A stretch of DNA of 63,920 nucleotides, from positions 1 to 63,920 of the forward strand of contig CAZDVW010000010.1 of NCBI GenBank assembly GCA_964509205.1, written 5' to 3'. The translations under genes and the position numbers were made by a program. The notes beneath the pieces are model-generated. The model made no database searches. It was given only the letters and a program-made list of their open reading frames with translations, and had not been told where the DNA came from. The DNA comes from Duodenibacillus sp964509205 (GTDB lineage: Bacteria > Pseudomonadota > Gammaproteobacteria > Burkholderiales > Burkholderiaceae_F). Shown in pieces: positions 17,637-25,617 of this stretch; position 1 is the stretch's first letter, and each line of letters opens with the position of its first letter.

Positions 17637-18740
17637 TTACCTCTGAATAATGAATGCATTTACACCAAGTAAGTTTTTAATTCGCTCAGAAAAGGTTCTG
17701 GCAACAGTCTCTTCAGTCATCGATCCGATAAGAACGCGATACAGTTTTTTATCAAAAAGAATGTGCACTTTGGCAGAGATTTCATTTTCTGAGAGCATCA
17801 TTTCAGCGTGAGCGGCCACTTCACGAGCATTTGTTTCATCAGAAAACGCACCGATTTGAACATGCCAAGCAAGGGGGCTTTGTGAAGTCTCTTGTTCCTT
17901 AATCAGAGACTCAATAGCATCAAAAGGCTGTTCCGCTACAGAACTAACTTCGACAGTTCCCGAAGCGATTGCCGGCAAATTATCGGTTTGTTGATCGGAA
18001 ATAGAGGAAGCACCGGCGGAATCTTGGTTCTTTTGATCTGCGATGAGGGTATTGGATTGGTTAGAAGAGGAAAGCGTTTCCAATTCGATCTCTTTCAAAG
18101 ACTTTCCTGTCGACAACGCTGTCGCAGATAAGTTTTCTTGTGATGATCCGGTATCGGAAAAGCTATCTCGTAAGTTGACATTTCCCGAAGCAATGTCGCG
18201 CCTTGTGATTCGTTCAACTTTGACTTTGGCTGTTCCTGCTTTGTGATAACCCAGTTTGACGGCAGACGCATAACTCATATCTATTATTCGCCCACCGAGG
18301 AAAGGACCGCGATCATTGACGCGGACAATGATACTTGCTCCGTTGTCCAAGTTCGTGACGCGGGCATAGCTCGGAAGTTCCATTGTTGGGTGTGCTGCTG
18401 TTAGCGCAAACATATCATAGCGTTCGCCGATAGCAGTTTTTCGGCCATGAAATTGTTTTCCGTACCAACTCGCTGTACCCGTTTGAGAAAAAGAACGATC
18501 ACCCGTCATGGGGTAATACCGCTTTCCCATAACTACATAGGGTTTATTGGCTGCCCTGTGTGGTTTTTCAACTTTAAGTTTGGTATGTGGTTTGAATTCG
18601 ATCGAATAAGAAGAGTCAGGCGGTCCGTCGTGGTCATAGAACTTGCCTGCTTTGGATAATGCCTGAGAGCTTGAACAACCCATAAGAAACACGGGGAAGT
18701 TAAGGCAAAGAAGGATTGCAAGCTGTCGAGAAGAAAGCAT
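17637..18740 (-). CDS. rlpA: Septal ring lytic transglycosylase RlpA
   Basis: RlpA cleaves glycan strands stripped of stem peptides at the division site. The lipobox FLMGC follows a short signal peptide when translation starts at the ATG at 18740; a TTG 60 bases earlier would add 20 more hydrophobic residues and break the signal. The double-psi beta-barrel domain covers GTASWYGKQFHGRKTA to NDRGPFLGGRIIDMS, including the catalytic His/Asp region. A Ser/Gln-rich linker leads to a C-terminal SPOR domain (SPLAWHVQIGAFSDETNA to the end). It is 367 residues long from this start. It is followed six bases later by the M20 dipeptidase. Confidence 0.9.
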   Translation of the reverse strand: MLSSRQLAILLCLNFPVFLMGCSSSQALSKAGKFYDHDGPPDSSYSIEFKPHTKLKVEKPHRAANKPYVVMGKRYYPMTGDRSFSQTGTASWYGKQFHGRKTAIGERYDMFALTAAHPTMELPSYARVTNLDNGASIIVRVNDRGPFLGGRIIDMSYASAVKLGYHKAGTAKVKVERITRRDIASGNVNLRDSFSDTGSSQENLSATALSTGKSLKEIELETLSSSNQSNTLIADQKNQDSAGASSISDQQTDNLPAIASGTVEVSSVAEQPFDAIESLIKEQETSQSPLAWHVQIGAFSDETNAREVAAHAEMMLSENEISAKVHILFDKKLYRVLIGSMTEETVARTFSERIKNLLGVNAFIIQR

Positions 18741-18917
18741 AAGAGCAACGAGTGTCAAAATTAGTGGGAAGATGGTTGGAAAGGATAGCGCTATTCTCAA
18801 GAGAATTGGGGTAAATAGACTATGATTACAGTGTGGAATCGTACGGAGGGCTGATAAGGAAATGATGACCTTCGAGGGTTCGTTTGACCATTGTTTTTGA
18901 ATTAGGCAGACACTGTT
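18741..18917. promoter_or_regulatory. Divergent rlpA / gatC intergenic region
   Basis: The 177 bases between divergent genes must hold promoters for both sides. A perfect 10-base palindrome ATAGCGCTAT lies at 18785-18794, about 45 bases before the rlpA ATG. I could not place convincing -35/-10 pairs for gatC; TTGACC near 18886 has no matching -10 at normal spacing. The role of the palindrome is unknown. Confidence 0.35.
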
Positions 18918-19205
18918 ATGGCTCTTGCTTTAGAGGATGTTTACCGTATCGCGGAACTTGCGCACATTGATATTGATCGTGAGCAGGCCGTTAAGGTACA
19001 GGGTGAACTAAATGACATTTTTAAGATGATTGAGCGTATCCAGGCGGTTGATACGACAACAGTTAAACCGATGATGCACCCGCACGATGACACTCAGCGT
19101 TTACGAACGGATGAGGTTGTTTTTGGTGACAATAGAGAAGAGAACATGAAAAACGCTCCTGAGCAATACGAAGGAATGTTCATTGTTCCGCGGGTTGTTG
19201 AATAG
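18918..19205 (+). CDS. gatC: Asp/Glu-tRNA amidotransferase subunit C
   Basis: GatC is the small linker subunit of GatCAB, which converts misacylated Glu-tRNA(Gln) and Asp-tRNA(Asn) to the correct Gln- and Asn-tRNAs. The 95 residues carry the typical start LEDVYRIAELAHIDID, IFKMIERIQAVDTTTVKPMMHP, and the C-terminal FIVPRVVE. It is the first gene of gatCAB and has the ordinary length. The presence of a complete GatCAB implies an indirect route for at least one of the two tRNAs in this organism, as is usual in Burkholderiales. Confidence 0.95.
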   Translation: MALALEDVYRIAELAHIDIDREQAVKVQGELNDIFKMIERIQAVDTTTVKPMMHPHDDTQRLRTDEVVFGDNREENMKNAPEQYEGMFIVPRVVE

Positions 19206-19213
19206 GAGTGCAG

Positions 19214-20671
19214 ATGTCAGATACTCAGTTTCATACAGTTGTTGAACTTTCCAAAGCTCTCTCAAAGAGAGAGGTAAGTGCCGAAGAATTGGCAAAAGAG
19301 TACTTAAACCGAGTTGAAAACGCTCAGGGTTTAAATTGTTTTCTTGACGTTCGTCCAGAAGTGACGATGGCGCAGGCACAGGAAGCGGACAAAAAAATTG
19401 CAGAAGGGAAGGCAGGTCGTTTAACAGGAATCCCAATTGCGCATAAGGATATTTTTGTAACGAAAGAGTGGGCATCGACAGCAGGGAGTCGAATGCTTGA
19501 GGGCTACATGAGTCCATTTGATGCAACGGTTGTCTCTAAACTCAAGCAAGCCGGCATGGTGACGCTCGGAAAGCTGAATTGTGATGAGTTTGCTATGGGA
19601 TCTGCGAATGAGAATTCGGCGTACGGGAAGGTATTTAATCCGTGGGATTCACTCGCTGTTCCTGGTGGAAGTTCTGGCGGTTCTGCAAGTTGTGTAGCGG
19701 CAGGATTGGCTCCGATTGCGACGGCAACGGACACAGGAGGATCGATTCGAGAGCCGGCGAGTTTTTGTGGCGTCACAGGCGTAAAGCCGACGTATGGTCG
19801 ACCAAGTCGTTTAGGGATGATTGCTTTTGCCTCAAGTCTCGATACGGCCGGGTTAATGGCGCATACGGTCGAGGATATTGCATGGGTTTTGGGTGACATG
19901 GTTGGATTTGATCCATGGGATTCAACTAGTGAAAATGTCCAGACAGAGGATTTTTCGCGTGATTTGCAAAAGGGGGTGAGAGGTATCAGGATTGGCATCC
20001 CTCGTGCGTGGTTTAATCACAGCTTGGATCCGGAAGTTGGCAACGCTATTGCGAAGGTAATTGAAGAATATAAGGCGCAGGGCGCAGAGATTGTGGATAT
20101 TGAGCTTCCGAATGCAGATCTGGGAGTTTCTGTCTATTACGTGGTTGCTTGCGCGGAGGCAAGCTCAAATCTGTCCCGTTTTGACGGTGTTCGCTACGGG
20201 TATCGATCCAAAGAATACGGCGATATTCAGGATATGATTAAAAAGAGTCGAAACGAAGGATTTGGAGCAGAGCCAAAGAGACGTATTTTGATTGGAACAT
20301 ATGTTCTGTCTCATGGATACTATGACGCTTACTACATCAAAGCACAGAAGGTGAGGCGTCTGATAGTCAACGAATTCTCAGAGGCATTTCAACGCGTGGA
20401 TGCTATCTTGAGTCCGGTTACCTCATCGACAGCATTCGATTTCGGAGCCAAAAGCGATCCTGTTGCGGCTTATATGAGCGATCTTTATACGATTCCTGCC
20501 TCCTTGGCGGGGCTCCCATGTATGAGCATGCCGTGTGGAATCCATTCAAACGGTCGTCCCATTGGGGTGCAATTAATGTGTCCTCGGTTTGAAGAGGCAA
20601 AAATGCTTCGGATTGCAAATGCCTATCAGCAGGCGACAAGATGGCATGTGTGCCATCCTAAAAAACAGTAA
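19214..20671 (+). CDS. gatA: Asp/Glu-tRNA amidotransferase subunit A
   Basis: GatA is the amidase subunit that releases ammonia from glutamine for GatB. The amidase-signature catalytic triad is visible: Lys78 in IPIAHKDIF, Ser153 in VPGGSSGGSAS and Ser177 in DTGGSIREPASFCG, matching the family numbering almost exactly. The length is 485 residues. ATG at 19214 is preferred over GTG two codons earlier because TAGGAG (19203-19208) is five bases upstream of it. It lies eight bases after gatC and 18 before gatB, in one operon. Confidence 0.96.
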   Translation: MSDTQFHTVVELSKALSKREVSAEELAKEYLNRVENAQGLNCFLDVRPEVTMAQAQEADKKIAEGKAGRLTGIPIAHKDIFVTKEWASTAGSRMLEGYMSPFDATVVSKLKQAGMVTLGKLNCDEFAMGSANENSAYGKVFNPWDSLAVPGGSSGGSASCVAAGLAPIATATDTGGSIREPASFCGVTGVKPTYGRPSRLGMIAFASSLDTAGLMAHTVEDIAWVLGDMVGFDPWDSTSENVQTEDFSRDLQKGVRGIRIGIPRAWFNHSLDPEVGNAIAKVIEEYKAQGAEIVDIELPNADLGVSVYYVVACAEASSNLSRFDGVRYGYRSKEYGDIQDMIKKSRNEGFGAEPKRRILIGTYVLSHGYYDAYYIKAQKVRRLIVNEFSEAFQRVDAILSPVTSSTAFDFGAKSDPVAAYMSDLYTIPASLAGLPCMSMPCGIHSNGRPIGVQLMCPRFEEAKMLRIANAYQQATRWHVCHPKKQ

Positions 20672-20689
20672 GGAGCAACGGAGGAAAAC

Positions 20690-22141
20690 ATGCAGTGGGA
20701 AGTAGTCATAGGGTTAGAGACGCACGTTCAACTCTCGACCCAGTCTAAGGTTTTTTCTGGTGCTTCAACAGCATTTGGGGCGGAGGCAAATACACAAGCT
20801 TGCTACATTGACCTTGCTTTGCCCGGAGCGCTGCCAGTGCTTAATCGAGGAGCCGTAGAACGGTCAATGAAGTTTGGGTTTGCTATTGGGGCGGAAGTCG
20901 CAGAGCAGTCAGTTTTTGATCGTAAGAATTATTTTTATCCAGATTTGCCGAAAGGATATCAAATCAGTCAATTTGATCATCCTATTGTCAAGGGAGGACA
21001 ACTGACATTTACGGTTGAGCCCAAGGGAGAGAGTCCTTACGTTAAAACGATCAATATTACTCGAGCGCATCTAGAAGAGGATGCCGGCAAGAGCAACCAT
21101 GGGATCTTGCGGGGAAAGTCAGGTATTGATTTGAATCGTGCGGGAACCCCTCTGCTGGAAATTGTTACGGAGCCAGAGTTGCGCAGTTCGGCAGAGGCTG
21201 TTGGCTATGCGAAAGCGCTTCATGCACTTGTTGTTTGGCTTGGTATATCCCATGGAAACATGCAGGAAGGTAATTTCCGATGTGATGCGAACGTTTCCGT
21301 TAGACGGATGGGGGAGACCAAGTTAGGCACACGTTGCGAAATCAAGAATCTCAATTCATTTAGATTTTTGCAAGAAGCGATTGATTACGAAGTACGTCGC
21401 CAAATTGATGTCATTGAAAACGGCGGAACGGTTGTCCAAGCAACGCGATTGTACGATCCGGATAAAAATGAAACGCGAGAGATGCGAAGCAAGGAAGATT
21501 CGATGGATTATCGATATTTTCCGGATCCAGATTTGTTGCCTCTTTTTATTAGTCCGGAATGGAAAAAAGAGGTTGCAAAGGAAATGCCGGAACTTCCAGA
21601 TCAGATGCGTCAACGCTTTATTCGGGATTACGGTCTGAATGAGTATGATGCTTCGGTTTTAACTTCAAGCCGTTCGGTTGCTGACTATTTTTGTAAGGCC
21701 GGAGAATTGGTAAAGGACAAAAAACTTGTCGCTAATTGGGTCATGGGGGAGGTTTCTGCGGCTGTCCATACGTCAGACGGCATGGATTACTCAACCTGTC
21801 CGGTGAAAGCAGAAACGCTGGCAAAGATTCTCAATAGGCTTTCAGACGGAACGATTAATGCAAAAGGAGCCAAGCAACTCTTTGGTTTGCTTTGGACCAA
21901 AGAGGATGCAGAGGTCGATTCCCTTATTGAAAGCGAAGGATTAAAACAAATTTCTGACGCAAGTTCCATTGAGCTCCTCATCGATGAAATTCTTAAAAAG
22001 AATGTCAAGATGGTTGAGGAATTTAAGAGCGGGAAGCAGAAAGCCTTTAATGCGCTCGTTGGTCAGGCAATGAAGGCAACGCGAGGGAAGGCAAATCCTC
22101 AACAGGTCAATGACATCCTGCGGAAAAAGTTGTCTGCATAG
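20690..22141 (+). CDS. gatB: Asp/Glu-tRNA amidotransferase subunit B
   Basis: GatB binds the misacylated tRNA, phosphorylates the acyl group and accepts ammonia from GatA. The 483 residues start with the family signature WEVVIGLETHVQL, followed by RKNYFYPDLPKGYQISQ, LEEDAGKS and MDYRYFPDPDLLPL. The helical tail with the YqeY-like domain (from about residue 330) ends in QVNDILRKKLSA. GGAGG-like sequence (GGAGGAAAAC) sits before the ATG. It is the third gene of gatCAB; xth follows after 72 bases. Confidence 0.97.
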   Translation: MQWEVVIGLETHVQLSTQSKVFSGASTAFGAEANTQACYIDLALPGALPVLNRGAVERSMKFGFAIGAEVAEQSVFDRKNYFYPDLPKGYQISQFDHPIVKGGQLTFTVEPKGESPYVKTINITRAHLEEDAGKSNHGILRGKSGIDLNRAGTPLLEIVTEPELRSSAEAVGYAKALHALVVWLGISHGNMQEGNFRCDANVSVRRMGETKLGTRCEIKNLNSFRFLQEAIDYEVRRQIDVIENGGTVVQATRLYDPDKNETREMRSKEDSMDYRYFPDPDLLPLFISPEWKKEVAKEMPELPDQMRQRFIRDYGLNEYDASVLTSSRSVADYFCKAGELVKDKKLVANWVMGEVSAAVHTSDGMDYSTCPVKAETLAKILNRLSDGTINAKGAKQLFGLLWTKEDAEVDSLIESEGLKQISDASSIELLIDEILKKNVKMVEEFKSGKQKAFNALVGQAMKATRGKANPQQVNDILRKKLSA

Positions 22142-22213
22142 AGACATTGAAAGGAATAAAAGGAAACTAGATAAACCAGAAGGGCAGCAAGTTTTTTCCT
22201 GAAAGAGAATTTT

Positions 22214-22993
22214 ATGTTGCGTGTGATGACATTTAACGCCAATGGTATTCGTTCTGCTTTGAGGAAGGGTTTTTGGACTTGGTTTGAAACTCAAAAGGTC
22301 GATATCTTGTGCGTTCAGGAACTTAAGGCCCAGATTCAGGATATTCCTCAAGAATGTCAGAAATCTGATGATTATGCGGCATGGTTTCATTGTGCACAAA
22401 AGGCAGGATATTCAGGCTGTGGTTTGTGGTCTCGGAAGCGGCCGAATGATGTTCAAATCGGCTTTGGGGAGAAAGAATTTGATGCCGAGGGACGCTATGT
22501 GCGCGTGGATTTCGACAAGCTGTCAGTCGTTTCTGCGTACTTTCCATCTGGAACCAGCGGTGAAGTTCGTCAGGAGGCGAAATACCGTTTTTTGGAGCAG
22601 TTTTTCCTTCATATGGAAAAGCTTCGCAACAGCGGACGCGAGGTGATTATCTGTGGAGACTTCAATATTGCCCACCAAAAAATAGATCTAGCTAATTGGA
22701 GGGGAAATCTCAGACACTCGGGTTTTTTACCCGAAGAGCGAGCATGGCTCTCCAAATGCTTTGATGGGGATTGTTGGGTAGATGTGTTTCGTCGGTTAGA
22801 TCCCAGGCCAGATCAATACACGTGGTGGAGCCAAAGAGGACGTGCTAGAGAAAAGAATGTCGGCTGGAGAATTGATTATGAGGTTGCAACACCAGGAATA
22901 GCACAGATGGCATCGTTGGCAAATATCTATCAGGCAGAAAAATTTTCAGATCATGCCCCGCTCACGATTGAGTATGAGGGAGATTGGATTTAA
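22214..22993 (+). CDS. xth: Exodeoxyribonuclease III
   Basis: This AP endonuclease / 3'-5' exonuclease acts in base-excision repair. The 259 residues show the EEP-fold motifs: MTFNANGIRSA, CVQELKAQ (metal-binding Glu), IICGDFNIAH, GWRIDYEVATPG and the C-terminal catalytic FSDHAPLTIEY. The length is normal for ExoA/XthA (about 255-268). It overlaps the downstream pseudouridine synthase by one base (TAATG), so the two are translationally coupled. Confidence 0.95.
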   Translation: MLRVMTFNANGIRSALRKGFWTWFETQKVDILCVQELKAQIQDIPQECQKSDDYAAWFHCAQKAGYSGCGLWSRKRPNDVQIGFGEKEFDAEGRYVRVDFDKLSVVSAYFPSGTSGEVRQEAKYRFLEQFFLHMEKLRNSGREVIICGDFNIAHQKIDLANWRGNLRHSGFLPEERAWLSKCFDGDCWVDVFRRLDPRPDQYTWWSQRGRAREKNVGWRIDYEVATPGIAQMASLANIYQAEKFSDHAPLTIEYEGDWI

Positions 22994-23682
22994 TGCAACT
23001 CGAACAGATGCTCTTTTCTCAAGGATTCGGGACTCGCTATGAGTGCCGAGTCTTGATTGAGCAGGGAAGAGTTGTGTTTGATGGAAAAAGACTTGAAAGT
23101 GCGCAGGAAGAGATTAACCCAGAAGGAAAGTGGTATTGCGTTGACGGAAAAAGTTGGCCATATGTAGAAAAAGCGGTGTTAATGCTTAACAAGCCGACCG
23201 ATTTTGAATGTTCTGCAAAACCTAAAAGTTATCCAAGTGTACTTAGTCTTCTTCCTCCGCAGTTGCGAAGGCGGGGCGTGCAACCTGTCGGCAGACTTGA
23301 TGCGGATACGACAGGACTTTTGTTGTTAACAGATGACGGGATGTTGAATCATCGTCTGACACATCCGAAACGTCATGTTGAAAAAACATATCGAGTAGGT
23401 GTAAAGCATCTTGTGAGCGATTTGCTTGTTGAACGACTTCTTTCTGGCGTGATGTTGAGAGATGAAGATCAATGTTTAAAAGCGATTCGATGTGAAGCTC
23501 TTTCTGAGCGAGAAATTTCCATGACTATCTCAAGTGGAAAATATCATCAAGTCAAACGCATGATTGCGGCAGCGGGCAACAGAGTCGTTTCACTTCACAG
23601 AGAAAGTTTTGGGGGATTGACAATGCCGTCCGATCTTTTGCCGGGGACATGGACTTGGGTGTTTGATTTCGCAGGACGCTGA
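22993..23682 (+). CDS. rsuA: 16S rRNA pseudouridine synthase, RsuA family
   Basis: This enzyme isomerises uridine to pseudouridine in rRNA; RsuA acts at U516 of 16S rRNA. An N-terminal S4-like RNA-binding domain (LEQMLFSQGFGTRYECRVLI) precedes the catalytic domain with VGRLDADTTGLLLLTDDG, whose Asp is the nucleophile, and GKYHQVKRMIAAAGNRV. The length of 229 is close to RsuA (231). The start ATG at 22993 overlaps the xth stop and has GAGGGAG about ten bases upstream; an earlier TTG is less likely. RsuA rather than RluE/RluF is inferred from length and the S4 domain. Confidence 0.87.
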   Translation: MQLEQMLFSQGFGTRYECRVLIEQGRVVFDGKRLESAQEEINPEGKWYCVDGKSWPYVEKAVLMLNKPTDFECSAKPKSYPSVLSLLPPQLRRRGVQPVGRLDADTTGLLLLTDDGMLNHRLTHPKRHVEKTYRVGVKHLVSDLLVERLLSGVMLRDEDQCLKAIRCEALSEREISMTISSGKYHQVKRMIAAAGNRVVSLHRESFGGLTMPSDLLPGTWTWVFDFAGR

Positions 23683-23685
23683 TTT

Positions 23686-25002
23686 ATGACCGACGAAAAG
23701 ATGTCCGGAGTTCAGAGCGTTTTGTCCGTGTACAGAAGACCGGAAACGATACGTATGCTTTTTTTGGGGTTTTCCTCTGGGTTGCCCCTTTTGCTTGTTC
23801 TTGGAACGCTGAGTTTTTGGCTTCGTGAGTCAGGAGTTGATCTAAAGACAATAGGATTTATGAGTTGGATTGGATTGTGCTGGGGGATGAAATGGTTATG
23901 GGCTCCCTTGGTTGATCGCTTATCTATCCCAGTATTGACAAGTCTTTTAGGGAGACGCCGTTCGTGGCTTGCTCTGACGCAGACGGCATTGATCCTGACG
24001 TTAGGATGTATGGCTTTTTTAAAGCCGGGGCAGGATTTGCCTTCAGTGATTTTTTTTGCAACGTTAACGGCTTTTTTCGGTGCAACTCAAGATGTCGCAA
24101 TTGATGCTTACAGAATAGAAAACGGCTCTGAACAAGAGCAGGCGGCGTTTGCTGCTGCATACCAAACCGGGTATCGAGTAGCAATGCTTTGGTCCGGAGC
24201 CGGAGCACTGGCTATTGCAGGAGCCTTTGATGGGGCGCCTGGCGAAGGCTGGAGTGTTGCGTATCTTGTGATGTCTGCGAGCATGTTCATTGGACTCTTG
24301 ACGACGGTTTTTAGCCCTAAGCCCAAGCAGGAAAGATCGATTCCAAAAGCCCAATCTTTTTCACAGTGGTTCTACCAAGCTGTTTGTTTGCCGTTTTATG
24401 ATTTTTTTTCTCGTTTCGGCTGGTGGGCGCTGGTTATATTGGCGTTAATTTCTACGTATCGCATCAGTGATGTTGTAATGGGGGTTATGGCCAATCCCTT
24501 TTATCAGGATTTGGGTTTCACTAAGCAGGAAGTCGCTGCTGTCAGCAAGGTTTTTGGCGTTGTTATGACACTCTTGGGGGCATTTGTCGGCGGTATTGCG
24601 GTTTTGCGGATGGGAGTGATGAAAACACTGTTCATTGGCGCGGTACTGTCTGCAGCAACGAACCTCCTTTTTTCGGTACTTGCAAGCATTGGTCACAGTC
24701 TGACTTTTTTAATTTTTACGGTCAGCGCTGATAATTTAGCGGGGGGACTAGCAAGTGCTGCTTTTGTCGCGTATTTGTCCGGTCTGACAAACAAAGCCTA
24801 TTCTGCGACGCAATACGCTCTTTTTTCTTCCATTATGCTGTTCTTGCCAAAATTTCTTGCAGGTTTTTCTGGAATTGCTGTCGAGACAGTTGGGTATTCT
24901 TATTTTTTCGTCGCAACGGCTGGGATGGGAATCCCGGTGCTGGTTTTGGTTGTTGCAGCAGGACTTGCACGGAAAAAGTTGGCTTCCAAGGAAGACGGCT
25001 AA
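23686..25002 (+). CDS. ampG: AmpG-like muropeptide permease (MFS)
   Basis: This 12-helix major facilitator of 438 residues resembles AmpG, which imports anhydro-muropeptides for cell-wall recycling. The N-terminal region has FLGFSSGLPLLLVLGTLSFW and the cytosolic loop DVAIDAYRIE, both characteristic of AmpG (SQDI.DAYR in E. coli). The loop after helix 2 contains LLGRRRSWL. It follows rsuA by three bases and is the last gene of the rightward run. A role in peptidoglycan recycling fits the RlpA, Slt and PBP5-like genes in the window but is inference from the family. Confidence 0.85.
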   Translation: MTDEKMSGVQSVLSVYRRPETIRMLFLGFSSGLPLLLVLGTLSFWLRESGVDLKTIGFMSWIGLCWGMKWLWAPLVDRLSIPVLTSLLGRRRSWLALTQTALILTLGCMAFLKPGQDLPSVIFFATLTAFFGATQDVAIDAYRIENGSEQEQAAFAAAYQTGYRVAMLWSGAGALAIAGAFDGAPGEGWSVAYLVMSASMFIGLLTTVFSPKPKQERSIPKAQSFSQWFYQAVCLPFYDFFSRFGWWALVILALISTYRISDVVMGVMANPFYQDLGFTKQEVAAVSKVFGVVMTLLGAFVGGIAVLRMGVMKTLFIGAVLSAATNLLFSVLASIGHSLTFLIFTVSADNLAGGLASAAFVAYLSGLTNKAYSATQYALFSSIMLFLPKFLAGFSGIAVETVGYSYFFVATAGMGIPVLVLVVAAGLARKKLASKEDG

Positions 25003-25020
25003 GAATTTCTTGCCCTTTTG

Positions 25021-25611
25021 TTAATGTACATTCCTCGTAACTTCAGCGATTTCACCAATGCAGGCTTGAAGATCGGCAAGAGCTTCATCTAGGTTTGTGA
25101 AGGGGATTTCTTTGTCGATGGATGCCAGAAGCGCGTGGCTCACGTCGTCTTCTTTGTCGGTGTGAGAGTAACGCAGGATTCCAACGAGAGCAGCTTGAAC
25201 CGCAGTATTTCTCATTTCAAGAAGTTCTGGCCAAAGGCAACAGGCGAGTAAAAAGCCGTCTGAAAAGGGACGTAATGCAAAAAAAGGGTCCTCAGATTCA
25301 TTTTCTTCAAAGAGGATAGGATCGATATTCTTCTTCAAAAGAATGGCAGCTTCGAGTTCTCTTCCTCGTCTGAAGATGAGTTGTTTCAACTCGGAAAAAT
25401 GAGCAATTCTGCTGTACGCCGGAGCATGCCCGTCAACATCCAAAACCAGAGGAAGCCACTTCTCCGCCAAAGGAGGGTGTTTCATGAGGGAAATGGCTGT
25501 CAGAAAACCGTCAAGACCATCTGGTTCCATAGGAATTGATGGTTCAGGGATGCTTGCTAGCAGTTCGCCCAGCGTTTCAATTTCATCTAGAGCGAGAGGA
25601 CGATCTTTCAT
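25021..25611 (-). CDS. UPF0149 / YecA family protein
   Basis: This 196-residue cytosolic protein belongs to the YgfB/YecA group (UPF0149). MEPDGLDGFLTAI near residue 30 is the hallmark, and FSDGFLLACCLWPELL marks the second half. No C-terminal SEC-C zinc motif is present, unlike E. coli YecA. Its function is unknown. It follows ptsI by six bases on the same strand and is therefore the fourth gene of the EIIA-HPr-EI unit; that linkage may be only transcriptional. Confidence 0.75.
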   Translation of the reverse strand: MKDRPLALDEIETLGELLASIPEPSIPMEPDGLDGFLTAISLMKHPPLAEKWLPLVLDVDGHAPAYSRIAHFSELKQLIFRRGRELEAAILLKKNIDPILFEENESEDPFFALRPFSDGFLLACCLWPELLEMRNTAVQAALVGILRYSHTDKEDDVSHALLASIDKEIPFTNLDEALADLQACIGEIAEVTRNVH

Positions 25612-25617
25612 AAATCC

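Noticed and set aside
19504..19998. 164-codon frame opposite gatA
   Set aside because: It lies opposite the conserved amidase-signature region; no ribosome site or homology was seen.
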